Shown in pieces: positions 18,602 through 27,374 of a stretch of 64,000 nucleotides of DNA. The first letter of the stretch is position 1. Each line of letters opens with the position of its first letter. Origin of the DNA: an uncultured Oligoflexales bacterium (GTDB lineage: Bacteria > Bdellovibrionota_B > Oligoflexia > Oligoflexales > JAPPIL01); contig OY282434.1 of the NCBI GenBank assembly GCA_958296095.1, positions 2,510,001-2,574,000 on the forward strand, read 5' to 3'. Made by a program: the position numbers and the translations under genes. Under the pieces are notes generated by a model. It was not told the origin of the DNA and searched no databases. It saw only the letters and a list, made by a program, of their open reading frames with translations.

Positions 18602-20000
18602 TGCTGATAGCCTCCAGATCGCGCATGAGTGGCAGGCCGCCTATATGTCTGGCCGCCAGAACATTCACTAAGTGCTGGCTGCGAAACGTATTTCTATTGT
18701 CACTGGGACGCATATCAAGCTGCTGCTTGAATGTTGCCTGGCGATAAGTTGCTGGCATGTGGGTGCTAGCAGCTTTGATGCAGGCCACGACGACCGGCAG
18801 CGCACCGATAAGCAGGTAGGCGACCAGCGCGTCTCTGTGCCGACCACTACTAGCTCTCAGTGCTTTTAACATTAACACCGATATAATGACAATTGCTGGC
18901 ATTGATCCCCGCGCCAGCAAGTCCGCGTAGTAGCCAATTTTATAGATGCAGAGTAGCGTCAGGAAGACGGCCACCAGGCCAATTAAGCCGCGGTCTTCTT
19001 TGAGAATGTAATAAAGAATTCCTAGTACGAGCAAAAACTCAAAAATGCAGAATAAAACAAAAGATGCCCAGGAAAAGTTAACATGCTGCCATACATACAT
19101 CTTGACAATATCATCTGTGCCTTGCGTTAGGTAAAGAACTATGGGGATAGCCAGCAGCGGCGCGGCCAGCAAGTTTTGTGCTGTTAGCACGGTCCTTAAA
19201 CCGTGTTTAGCCGCGGCATACAAGGCTAGGGGCAGGAGACCGACGGCACAAAAAGGTGACCACATAGCAATGATAGTGGCGCTAAGCACACTGTACTGTA
19301 GTGCCATCCGGCGGTCGTAGAGATACAGGCCTGTCGATAGAAAGGCCGCGAGCGCGTGTGCAGGGGCATATTGAAGTATGTTAAGATTTGACAACATTAC
19401 GAATAACTCTCCTCCGGCCCAATAATTTAGCCAGTAGGAGTGCACTTGCTGCCAGGAATTATTTAGCCAGGCACCGACGAGGTCCAGGCCCGAGAAGAGC
19501 AAGAATACCACCAGCGCCAGCCACAGGTGACGTTTTAAGCCATGAAACATAAGTAGCATGGCGATGAATATACCTATTGCCGTCCAGACAAACATAGTCG
19601 CCACCAGCAACTGGTTACCCAAAAATTTAGCCAAAAGCGCGGGGGGCATATACCAGGCAGCGTAGTATCGCAAAAACCATGTTTGTCCATCTAACTCGAC
19701 AACAGGAGGATAGGTATTATTGACTAAGGCATTGAAGATAGCAAATGCAGTACTCCAGTCAGGAGTAGCAAATCTCAGCACGACAACCAGGTATGATAAC
19801 AGCAGCGCGGCCAGCAACAACGGCCAGTAGCGAGTAAAATTTCGCCAGTAATTATCAGGCAATTGCCACTTGTGACGGCTAAGACAAAACACCATAACTA
19901 TCAAAGCCATTGCCGCTGGCACAACAAATAGGGCACTAAAAAATGTAAATAGCACCAAAAATGTTGGGATAGCCATGTATAGCAAGGCAACTATAAACAA
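18588..20000 (-). CDS. Multi-TM membrane protein, glycosyltransferase-like (paralogue 3 of 3)
   Basis: 470 residues with about a dozen hydrophobic helices. An early loop holds FLRYYAAWYMPPALLAKFLG, related to FLRYYLAWY..PALFAKIFG in the proteins at 20004 and 23317. This loop, with its preceding acidic segment, is where GT-C type glycosyltransferases keep their catalytic residues, but no named family is certain. The start is a TTG (20000) with GGAG 7 bases upstream; the preceding gene stops inside that ribosome site, so translation is probably coupled. It is the most divergent of the three paralogues. Probable role: membrane sugar transfer or export for a surface glycan. Confidence 0.75.
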   Translation of the reverse strand: MFIVALLYMAIPTFLVLFTFFSALFVVPAAMALIVMVFCLSRHKWQLPDNYWRNFTRYWPLLLAALLLSYLVVVLRFATPDWSTAFAIFNALVNNTYPPVVELDGQTWFLRYYAAWYMPPALLAKFLGNQLLVATMFVWTAIGIFIAMLLMFHGLKRHLWLALVVFLLFSGLDLVGAWLNNSWQQVHSYWLNYWAGGELFVMLSNLNILQYAPAHALAAFLSTGLYLYDRRMALQYSVLSATIIAMWSPFCAVGLLPLALYAAAKHGLRTVLTAQNLLAAPLLAIPIVLYLTQGTDDIVKMYVWQHVNFSWASFVLFCIFEFLLVLGILYYILKEDRGLIGLVAVFLTLLCIYKIGYYADLLARGSMPAIVIISVLMLKALRASSGRHRDALVAYLLIGALPVVVACIKAASTHMPATYRQATFKQQLDMRPSDNRNTFRSQHLVNVLAARHIGGLPLMRDLEAISNDKN

Positions 20001-20003
20001 AAC

Positions 20004-21416
20004 TTATCTCCCGACATTAGGTGCAGCAAGGTCACGCAAAAGAGGCACACCCAAAACATTTCGCATATCTTGTGTCTTTACCAAATACGAGTACGTCATA
20101 TAGGGATACTCTTCATAAGTGTAGATGCTTAGTAAATTTGCAAAGTTCATATTTTTATCAGGTCTTGCAGTTGCAGGTAGGATGCCTTTAACAAAGGCCA
20201 CTGTAACTGGAAAAGCACCCAGCAGAAGATAAAGAACTAGAACCTCTCTGTGCCAGGCTCTTTTTTGTATTAACTGCTTAGCTGCTAAGATGGCTAACAA
20301 ACATATAGACGCAACTGCACCCCTTGACATCAAATCGTTTACCTGCCCACCTCTAAACAGGTAGAGGACAGCAAGAAATAAACCGAGAGTAGCAAGCAAC
20401 TGTCTTTGCTGTGGACATAACCAATACATAATAACCGTAATAATCAAGAACTCACTGAACACAAATATGATAGACTCAGATAATGAAAAATCTTGCCACT
20501 GCCACACAAACATAAAAGGCACTTGCCCGGCCCCTTGCGACAAATACAGCAGTATTGGAAGAGCTAGCAGGGGGGCAAATAGACAGTTTTGCACAGTCAA
20601 TATTGATTGGCAACCTTGTTTAGCTAGGCTATAAGCCACTATAGGCAGTAAACCAACAGCCCCAAACGGTGACCACAGCGCGACAACTACGACTATCAAC
20701 GCACTATAGCTTACGGCTAGCTCACGATTATACAAAAATAAACATGTCGCTAAGCATATTCCTACCGTATGTTGGGGCAGCAGTGATAGGTTGAATAAGT
20801 ACGATCCCATATATCCCCCTAAACTCCACCACTGCAACCAATGCGGAGTAATTTGCTCTATCTCATCTCGATAAAAAATTCCGACAATATCAAGACCAGA
20901 AAAGAGAAAAAATACCGCAGCAACTATGAAGAGATGCTTTACCTTTTTTATTTTATGAAAAGCCAGCAACAGTGTCGTAAAAACACCTGTGGCGGTCCAG
21001 ATGAACATAAAAACAGTCAGCAGTTGTGCGCCAAAAATTTTGGCAAATAGGGCTGGCACTACATACCAAGCAAGATAATAACGCAGAAACCACACCTGCT
21101 CGTGCACCTCGACCAGCGGTGGCCAGGCACTGGCAGTAAGAGTATTGAGCACGGCAAAGTGCTTTTCCCAATCCCAAAATTTAAATGGTAATGCCATGCA
21201 CAAGCATGCAATAGCTATGGCGATAACCAGCAACGGCCAGTAATCACGGAGTATAGACATCTTGGCGATGCTAGTCTCAGTGTGGTGAGCGCGGCAGCAA
21301 CAAAAAACAATACCCACCAGCACGGCCGCACTTAGCCCGACAAAAGGCGTGCTAAAAAAAGTAAACAGCACCAGGAAGACGGGCAAAGATAGATAGCCAA
21401 AGGCAAAGATAAACAT
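20004..21416 (-). CDS. Multi-TM membrane protein, glycosyltransferase-like (paralogue 2 of 3)
   Basis: 470 residues, polytopic. Shared features with the 23317 protein are WDWEKHFAVLNTL, VWFLRYYLAWY and the C-terminal YPYMTYSYLV...GVPLLRDL. DNA at about 20973-21186 is nearly identical to 24273-24486, far more than the rest of the two genes. The topology and long periplasmic loop suggest a GT-C-like transferase that uses a lipid-linked sugar. It lies 53 bp after the PMT-like gene and 3 bp before paralogue 3. Function is inferred from context only. Confidence 0.75.
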   Translation of the reverse strand: MFIFAFGYLSLPVFLVLFTFFSTPFVGLSAAVLVGIVFCCCRAHHTETSIAKMSILRDYWPLLVIAIAIACLCMALPFKFWDWEKHFAVLNTLTASAWPPLVEVHEQVWFLRYYLAWYVVPALFAKIFGAQLLTVFMFIWTATGVFTTLLLAFHKIKKVKHLFIVAAVFFLFSGLDIVGIFYRDEIEQITPHWLQWWSLGGYMGSYLFNLSLLPQHTVGICLATCLFLYNRELAVSYSALIVVVVALWSPFGAVGLLPIVAYSLAKQGCQSILTVQNCLFAPLLALPILLYLSQGAGQVPFMFVWQWQDFSLSESIIFVFSEFLIITVIMYWLCPQQRQLLATLGLFLAVLYLFRGGQVNDLMSRGAVASICLLAILAAKQLIQKRAWHREVLVLYLLLGAFPVTVAFVKGILPATARPDKNMNFANLLSIYTYEEYPYMTYSYLVKTQDMRNVLGVPLLRDLAAPNVGR

Positions 21417-21469
21417 ATGTCAGCTCTGGGTCTTACTAGTCATGGTTAGTGTTATCTGCCTATAATTAT

Positions 21470-23317
21470 TTACAGCTTGGCGGCACATCTATGGGGGTTG
21501 TCGCGACATGCATGCGTATGCTCATACCAAGACAGAAATTTTTTACCATTAAAAGATAGCAATCCACCCAGGTTTTCTGCCTGCACATCGTTAACTAAAA
21601 TATTGTTGGCGCTAAGAAAAGCAGTTAGTCGCTTAGCCTCTTGTCTATTGGCCAGACTGTACAGTATCTTGATAGAAAAATCTGCTTTTATATTCTTTGT
21701 TCGTTGGTAAACATAGTCAAGATTATTAGCGCAGCGAATGACTTTGTTGGTAAAATGTACCCTGGTGGTGTTGTGGTTGCTGCTAGTGCAATGCCAATCA
21801 GAAAAAACAACATCTTGATAGTCGGTGTGGTTCTTAACAAAATCGCCAATCAACACAAAACTGTACTCGGGCTTGGCAAACATTTTAGTAACGGGGTACT
21901 TGTCTTGTATCTGTGCGTATCCGTACCAAGAAGAGGCTGACAGTGCTACGATGGTCACCCAAGTAATATTTCTCCCGGAAGGGGCTAGCCGTAGTGCTGG
22001 CAGGAGATGATGCTTGCTAGCCAGGCGGAGAACAAATATAGGCGATAAAACAAAAGCAAAAGATAATGGCAAACTGAATTTAATCGAAGAGTATATGTGC
22101 TCATATGAATGGGCTATGAAAAATAAATTATGCGCAATACAGGGCACAAGTAACATAAGATAAAACACAGCAGCCTGGTTGATACTGTTATCCAGATTTT
22201 TCATAAACTTTTTGCCGCGAGTTGCCAGCCAGAAAGTTGCGAAAATTATGATTAGTCCACTAAGACCATAGCCATTTTTTATGTGAGTTATGAAAGATGC
22301 TTTGAGATAATAAAGATAGCTGTCAATGCCATCAGCGATCCCTGTTCTTTGCACAAGTTTATCGCTGAGAGTCATTTGCTCCGCGGTTATGGTCGCGGTG
22401 GTTAGGTCAGCAGACGCGACATTTTGCAGATAGTGGGCAATCTGAAAAACCCACCCAGCCAGCGCCGCCAGGGCCGGGGCAAAAAACAAAAAACCCTGCT
22501 TTATCTGCTGTAGTAGGGCGAGCGTCGAGACAGGTAGGGCGAGTCCTCCGCGGCACCGACGGATGACATAGACAGTGGCAACTAAAAAGACATACAACCA
22601 ATCGGTCAATACCCCGTAAAACATCAACAGAGGCTGTAACACCTTGCAGGTCTGCATAACTCGTGGTGATGGAGAAGCAGTGCGCAAAAATTCCAGCAAC
22701 ACATACAGTGCGAATGGCAACATGATCGCGATTTCCATGTTGTAAAAGGCATGGTGATGGTAGAGGCTGTTGGCATTATGAAATTGCACAATTGCTGGTG
22801 TTATGGCCAAGAACAGGCTGTTTAAGCGATCAAAGCCAAGTCTTAGACATATGCCAAACATTAGAAAACACAGGGTTAGTGCGAGCAAAAAATGCATCAC
22901 ATAGTTGTAGAGAGTCACCAACAGCAGCTGCACACCTCTTCGCTCATAAATATCAGGAAAAACACCTGTAACGTCGAGAGCTTTGAACAATAGATAGATG
23001 GGTATTATCAGGCCCGGCGGATAGGAAGCATAGAAGCTACGCCTGGCGAGCGTCGGCATTTCAACCGAAGCGGGATGCATATAAAGTCCTAAGTTAAGCT
23101 TAACCGCGCCTGCCTGCAACCAGTTGTTAACAAAACCTAAGTGGAAAGCGGTGACATCACGATGCCTTTGGTAATAATTTTCATAACTCATGAATGTTGG
23201 AACTATCCACTGCTGTCTGACGGTGATGCTGCGGGCGAAGAAAAAGCTGACAAACAGAGATATAAGCAACAGGGACAAGGTTGTTTTGTTATTATTAGCG
23301 GCGATCAACAAACGCAT
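21470..23317 (-). CDS. PMT/ArnT-like membrane glycosyltransferase (GT-C fold)
   Basis: 615 residues from ATG 23317, which overlaps the upstream stop as TAATG, a classic coupling arrangement; a start 36 bp upstream is possible. The first helix is followed by a periplasmic loop with RHRDVTAFHLGFVNNWLQ and SFYASYPPGLIIPIYLLF, resembling the loop of dolichyl-/polyprenyl-phosphate mannosyltransferases (GT39-type). About ten further helices follow, then a soluble C-terminal domain from about 480. It would use a polyprenyl-phosphate sugar donor at the periplasmic face. Gene order within a run of membrane glycan genes supports a role in surface polysaccharide or lipid modification. Confidence 0.75.
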   Translation of the reverse strand: MRLLIAANNNKTTLSLLLISLFVSFFFARSITVRQQWIVPTFMSYENYYQRHRDVTAFHLGFVNNWLQAGAVKLNLGLYMHPASVEMPTLARRSFYASYPPGLIIPIYLLFKALDVTGVFPDIYERRGVQLLLVTLYNYVMHFLLALTLCFLMFGICLRLGFDRLNSLFLAITPAIVQFHNANSLYHHHAFYNMEIAIMLPFALYVLLEFLRTASPSPRVMQTCKVLQPLLMFYGVLTDWLYVFLVATVYVIRRCRGGLALPVSTLALLQQIKQGFLFFAPALAALAGWVFQIAHYLQNVASADLTTATITAEQMTLSDKLVQRTGIADGIDSYLYYLKASFITHIKNGYGLSGLIIIFATFWLATRGKKFMKNLDNSINQAAVFYLMLLVPCIAHNLFFIAHSYEHIYSSIKFSLPLSFAFVLSPIFVLRLASKHHLLPALRLAPSGRNITWVTIVALSASSWYGYAQIQDKYPVTKMFAKPEYSFVLIGDFVKNHTDYQDVVFSDWHCTSSNHNTTRVHFTNKVIRCANNLDYVYQRTKNIKADFSIKILYSLANRQEAKRLTAFLSANNILVNDVQAENLGGLLSFNGKKFLSWYEHTHACRDNPHRCAAKL

Positions 23318-24708
23318 TACTGCACCGTAGTTCGCAAAAGAGGTACCCCCCAAACCTGGCGCAGGTTATTTTTCCTAACCAGATACGAATAGGTCATATA
23401 TGGGTGCTCTGCATAAGTGTAAAGGCTGGTGAGCTTGTTAAAATTCATGTGCTTGTCTACCCTGTCCATAGACGCGCTGTAGCCTTTTGCCAAAGCAAAC
23501 ACCACAGGAAACGCACCCACGCAGAGATAGGTGATGATGAGTTCTCGCTGTAGTTTTCCGCTTGCTAGTAAGGCCTTCACCATCAGCACCGCGACAATGC
23601 AGATTGCAGGTATCGCCCCTCGCATTAGCAGGTCATTGAGCACACCAAACCTTACTAAACATAGAGCCGTGAGAAAAATTCCTAAAACGCCCAGCAGGTC
23701 TCTTTCTGCACTTTTTGCTCGCCAGAGGATGGCAAGAGCAAATAAAAATTCAAACCCACAAAAAAGCGTGAAAGACAGGATGGAGAAGCTGGCATGTTGC
23801 CACACATACATGAAAGGCACTTGCCCCGCGCCTTGCAACAAATACATGCCAACACAGACAGCTATGAGAGGTGCAGCTATTAAGTTTGGTAGAGTAATCG
23901 CGCTGCGGTAGCCATCTTTAAGTGCAGCCCATCCAGCTATAGGGATAAGGCCAATGGCGCAAAACGGCGACCATAAAGCAGTTAGCGCGACAATTACCGC
24001 ACTGTATCTTACCGCCAGGGCACGATTGCCCAAGAACATGCCTGCCGCGACCCATCCGCCTATTACATGTTGTGGAGTCCAAGCCAAGCCGGTCAGTGCT
24101 GGCCAGATTTCCCCCCAACCAGCCCATATCTGTGGCCAGTGCGGGTAGAGCTGAGGCAGACTGCCATTAAATACTGCACCAACTAGATCCAAGCCAGAGA
24201 ATAGGAAAAATACTGTCACCGCGATAAAAAGATGTGACACTTTGCGCAAGCTGTGGAAGGCGAGCAGTAGTGCCGTAAAAACACCTGTTGCGGTCCAGAT
24301 GAACATGAAAAAGGTTAGCAGTTGTGCGCCAAAAATTTTGGCAAATAGGGCTGGCACTGCATACCAAGCAAGATAATAACGCAGAAACCACACCTGCTCG
24401 TGCACATTGACCAGCGGTGGCCAGGCACTGGCAGCAAGAGTATTGAGCACGGCAAAGTGCTTTTCCCAATCCCAAATTTTAAAAGGTGAGACAACACATA
24501 GGTAGGTTACCACTAGAGCAACAAGCAGCAGCGGCCAGTAATTTATGGAGAAATTGTTGCTACTCTGTGTGCACCTAGATCGAGACATACCAAAAACAAG
24601 CGCGACGAGAGCGACCGCGCTTAGCAACATAAATGGCAGGCTGAAAAAAGTAAACAAAACCAAGAATACAGGTATAGCTAAGTACGAGATTGCGAAGGCA
24701 AACAACAC
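23317..24708 (-). CDS. Multi-TM membrane protein, glycosyltransferase-like (paralogue 1 of 3)
   Basis: 463 residues from a GTG start at 24708, close behind the methyltransferase stop (24714). It has the same architecture as the proteins at 20004 and 18588: WDWEKHFAVLNTL in the first outside loop, VWFLRYYLAWY, and a C-terminal YMTYSYLV..VWGVPLLRTT. The stop codon overlaps the next gene as TAATG. A 214-bp block (24273-24486) is almost the same as in the 20004 gene, consistent with gene conversion. Likely a GT-C-like transferase or glycan exporter; not assignable to a named family by eye. Confidence 0.75.
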   Translation of the reverse strand: MLFAFAISYLAIPVFLVLFTFFSLPFMLLSAVALVALVFGMSRSRCTQSSNNFSINYWPLLLVALVVTYLCVVSPFKIWDWEKHFAVLNTLAASAWPPLVNVHEQVWFLRYYLAWYAVPALFAKIFGAQLLTFFMFIWTATGVFTALLLAFHSLRKVSHLFIAVTVFFLFSGLDLVGAVFNGSLPQLYPHWPQIWAGWGEIWPALTGLAWTPQHVIGGWVAAGMFLGNRALAVRYSAVIVALTALWSPFCAIGLIPIAGWAALKDGYRSAITLPNLIAAPLIAVCVGMYLLQGAGQVPFMYVWQHASFSILSFTLFCGFEFLFALAILWRAKSAERDLLGVLGIFLTALCLVRFGVLNDLLMRGAIPAICIVAVLMVKALLASGKLQRELIITYLCVGAFPVVFALAKGYSASMDRVDKHMNFNKLTSLYTYAEHPYMTYSYLVRKNNLRQVWGVPLLRTTVQ

Positions 24709-24713
24709 CTATC

Positions 24714-25493
24714 CTACCCCCCTCCGCTTTTGATTTTTTGAGCGGCGGCAAAGATAGAAGTTCCCAACGGTAGGTAGAAATTGGTAAGTCGTAAAAATTT
24801 GCTCTCGATACTCGTTAGCACAGAGAAAATTTTAAGCGGGTCTACAGGTGTGCTGGCACAGTGGTAATTTTTGCAAAGTAGTAAATAGTACTTGCGGGCC
24901 GCCGCGAGCGGCACTAAGAAACTGAAAAAGTATGTCGCGTGCAACACAGTATATCCTGATTCTTCCAGTAACTCAGTGATAGAACGACGTGTGTAGCGAC
25001 GATAATGTCCAATTACAGCATCATGCCGCGAGAACAGCAGTGGATACGCAGGCACAGTTAGCAACAAGTTGCCGCCTGTTTTCAGATGCACCCCGATCTG
25101 CATCAAAGCCTGCTTGTCGTTATGTATATGCTCAATAACATCAAGAGCAGTGATGCAGTCATATTCTTTACCCTTTAAATCGTTCAAGTTAGTGTGTATG
25201 CACAGGTCGCGTGGAGAAGCATCAGAGGCGTAACTCATAAAAAAGGGATCGTAACCAGTCAAAGATAGTGGGCAGTTGTTGCGCCTCAGAAATCTTAGCC
25301 ATAGGCCGTTACCACAGCCAAAATCAAGTAAACTTTGCCTCATACTGTTGCTGGGTAGAAAATTTAGCACGAGGTTAAAGCGGTGGTTACTCCACCAGTT
25401 GTCGCGGCACGTAAACCCATCTGTGCCAAGATGATTAGCGCTTTCTATTGGCGTTGCTATAGTGTATTTCTGCTTGGAGAAACTCTGTTGCAT
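24714..25493 (-). CDS. Class I SAM-dependent methyltransferase (first gene of glycan cluster)
   Basis: 259 residues. SAM-binding motif I is SLLDFGCGNGLWL, followed by TGYDPFF and CITALDVIEHI (motif II); the post-motif Pro segment is LLLTVPAYPLLFSRHD. The H-RRYT sequence (GHYRRYTRRSI) is common in methyltransferases of the Methyltransf_11/23 type that sit in glycan or lipid clusters. The C-terminal third has one hydrophobic stretch (YFFSFLVPLAAA) that could bind a membrane. It heads a seven-gene minus-strand run that ends at 15521, suggesting methylation of a lipid-linked sugar or the final glycan. Confidence 0.82.
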   Translation of the reverse strand: MQQSFSKQKYTIATPIESANHLGTDGFTCRDNWWSNHRFNLVLNFLPSNSMRQSLLDFGCGNGLWLRFLRRNNCPLSLTGYDPFFMSYASDASPRDLCIHTNLNDLKGKEYDCITALDVIEHIHNDKQALMQIGVHLKTGGNLLLTVPAYPLLFSRHDAVIGHYRRYTRRSITELLEESGYTVLHATYFFSFLVPLAAARKYYLLLCKNYHCASTPVDPLKIFSVLTSIESKFLRLTNFYLPLGTSIFAAAQKIKSGGG

Positions 25494-25678
25494 CGCTGCA
25501 CGCCTTTTCCACTATATATGCCACAGAAAATTGTTCTAACGAAGTGAGCCTGGCCACATGCAACGCCGCACTGAACACGGTCGGGTAACTCTCTTTATTT
25601 TACTACAGGCGGATAGGCAGGCAAAGGGTCGCGCTTGAAATGTTCTTTGGTGTTATGGCAATTTGGCCGAAAATCTCC

Positions 25679-25800
25679 ACCTAACCAGACAAGAATTTTA
25701 GCCGTAAAATCCTATTTTGCCAAAATATACATTGAAAATTACAGATATTACTTGGAATGAAATACATAACGGTAAATCTTCCTGTTTTGCTACGCACGAC
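25679..25800 (+). repeat. AT-rich dispersed repeat, copy 1
   Basis: About 120 bp beginning CCTAACCAGACAAGAATTTT. It contains two adjacent small hairpins, ATTTTA-GCCG-TAAAAT and TATTTT-GCC-AAAATA. Copies lie at 29949-30040 (truncated) and 51149-51273 (inverted). In this copy and the inverted one the right end passes through CCTGTTTTGCTACGCACGA straight into the A module. Confidence 0.85.
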
Positions 25801-26442
25801 TTTTTGTAACGCTCGCCTTACGAGACTGTTTGCCGCTTCCTAGCGCCGTGGCGCGCTACGCGCTACGCTGCTTTTTTGTAACGCTCGCTTCCTAGCTCAT
25901 CGCTACGCGATGCTGTTTGTATCGCTCGCTTCCTAGCTCATCGCTGCGCGATGCTTTTTGTAACGCTCGCTTGCTAGCTCGCTCTTTGTCCTCATGCCTC
26001 TTGCTATTACGCTCAGGCTTGCCCTCAGACCTCTCGGCGATTGCGTTGAGGCTTGCCCCCAAGCCTCCCTGCCTGTCATCAGGCCTCTCGGCGGTTGCGT
26101 TCAAGCTTGCCTACCGAGAGCTCCATGAATGGCGCGGTGAGGCCGTTCGCTGCGCTGCGGCTTTTTTGTGACGCTCGCTTCCTAGCTCGCTCCTTGCACT
26201 CAGACCTCCTGCTATTGCGTTCAGATTATGCTTTTAGATAAAAGCATGTGCCACACCTATCTCAAGGGCGAGTTTCTCGGTAGGGCGGCACCGTGCCAAG
26301 ATAACGGAGATTTGTGCTAAGTAGTGATTGCGCTCCTCTTGCTCTTTGCCCTCAGGCCATCTTGCCCACCGAGGGCGTTATGAACGGCGGGGCGAGGCCG
26401 TGCGCTGCGCCGTGCCAAGATAACGGAGGCTTGTGCTAAGCA

Positions 26443-26482
26443 TTGTAGTGACCCCCTGAAAAAAATCCGATATTCGCGTTAT
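26443..26482 (-). repeat. 40-bp dispersed repeat, copy 1
   Basis: TGTAGTGACCCCCTGAAAAA then AATCCGATATTCGCGTTA. The reverse complement occurs at 50571-50612 and 60085-60122, and a partial copy at 51281-51300. It sits at island edges, outside the A-B-C modules. Confidence 0.8.
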
Positions 26483-26585
26483 GTCAATTTGTCCGAGAAT
26501 CTCTAGAGAAGGCAACCTAAGCCGCGCCAGTATGCTGGTGCGATGGTAACTTACTCTGGGCAAGTCTGGGGGAGGAGATAGCAGG

Positions 26586-27329
26586 TTAGAACGAGGCTAA
26601 ATCCGCCGCGCTATCGATACCTCTGCTGTCGTGGCGCGCCCGCTGCAGATAGATGGCAATGCCGAGTTCAAGGGCGCGCAGTTGTTCGAGTTTTTCCTGT
26701 TTTTCCAAGCCTGAGGGGGGAGCTGCACAAAAACGTGCCAAGGCGGCGCGGCTGTAGGCATACACCCCGATGTGCTTCAAGAAGACAGGCGGCACGCGAT
26801 CTTCTGCCGCATAGGGCAGTGGACGACGTGAGAAATACAGCGCCCTATCGTGTCGATCAGCGACAACCTTGACGACGTTGGGATCGTGGTAGGCAGGTGC
26901 GGCACGGCTGGCAAATACCAGCGTTGCCATATCTGTCTCTGGCCTCAGCGAGGCAAGTCGCTGGCACAAGGCCAGCACATCACGACAAGCGACCTCAGGC
27001 TCATCGCCCTGCACATTCAAAACATAACGGCAATCACGCGCAACCGCGATCTCGTGGCAGCGCTCCGTGCCACATACATGCGACGCGGCTGACATTTGCA
27101 CATCCACCTGGTTATTTTGGCACAAATTAAAAATTTCCTTTGCGTCAGTGGCAACGGTTATCTGTGCGCCATATTTTGCCAGCGGGGCAATATTGTCGTA
27201 GGTGCGCAAAATCAAGGGGCGACCATGCAGCAGTTGCAGGGCTTTGTGAGGCAGTCGCTGTGAGGCGAGGCGGGCCGGGATAACGACGAGCCAGTTTTTT
27301 AGGCAATGGCGATTATCTTTCGTTGACAT
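26586..27329 (-). CDS. kdsB: 3-deoxy-manno-octulosonate cytidylyltransferase (CMP-KDO synthetase)
   Basis: 247 residues; activates KDO with CTP for the lipopolysaccharide inner core, in the cytoplasm. Family marks: VVIPARLASQRLPHKAL (nucleotide loop), VATD, ASHVCGTERCHEIA, and NVQGDEPEV with its metal-binding acidic pair. Near the C-terminus PPVFLKHIGVYAYSR matches the family's HIGIYAYR segment. The length is normal. The ATG at 27329 has no clear Shine-Dalgarno. Divergent from the gene starting at 27375. It is flanked downstream by a repeat island, so it is not in an operon. Its presence argues for an LPS-bearing outer membrane. Confidence 0.94.
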   Translation of the reverse strand: MSTKDNRHCLKNWLVVIPARLASQRLPHKALQLLHGRPLILRTYDNIAPLAKYGAQITVATDAKEIFNLCQNNQVDVQMSAASHVCGTERCHEIAVARDCRYVLNVQGDEPEVACRDVLALCQRLASLRPETDMATLVFASRAAPAYHDPNVVKVVADRHDRALYFSRRPLPYAAEDRVPPVFLKHIGVYAYSRAALARFCAAPPSGLEKQEKLEQLRALELGIAIYLQRARHDSRGIDSAADLASF

Positions 27330-27330
27330 C

Positions 27331-27339
27331 TGCTATAAT
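27331..27339 (+). promoter_or_regulatory. Extended -10 promoter element
   Basis: TGCTATAAT is a perfect extended -10 (TGnTATAAT), 36 bases upstream of the ATG at 27375. No good -35 is seen at 16-18 bases; the TTGACA at 27323 is only 5 bases away and cannot pair with it. It lies between divergent kdsB and the membrane protein gene. Confidence 0.55.
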
Positions 27340-27374
27340 GAGAGATGATGGCAAAATTCCCGCGGGGAGGGATT

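Larger units (their letters stand above)
25494..26585. repeat. Repeat island with an AT-rich repeat, A/B units and C cores
   Basis: 25494-25678 is unique with no gene seen. 25679-25800 is the AT-rich repeat, running directly into A-module DNA (25800-25990). B linker covers 25990-26110. A chimeric C core spans about 26112-26320 and a short deleted core 26367-26440, where the left flank is joined straight to CCGTGCCAAGATAACGGAGG. 26443-26482 is the 40-bp 'CGCGAATATCGG' repeat. 26483-26585 is unassigned. Confidence 0.8.

Noticed and set aside
27323..27339. TTGACA with TATAAT as one promoter
   Set aside because: Spacing is 5 bases; only the extended -10 is usable.
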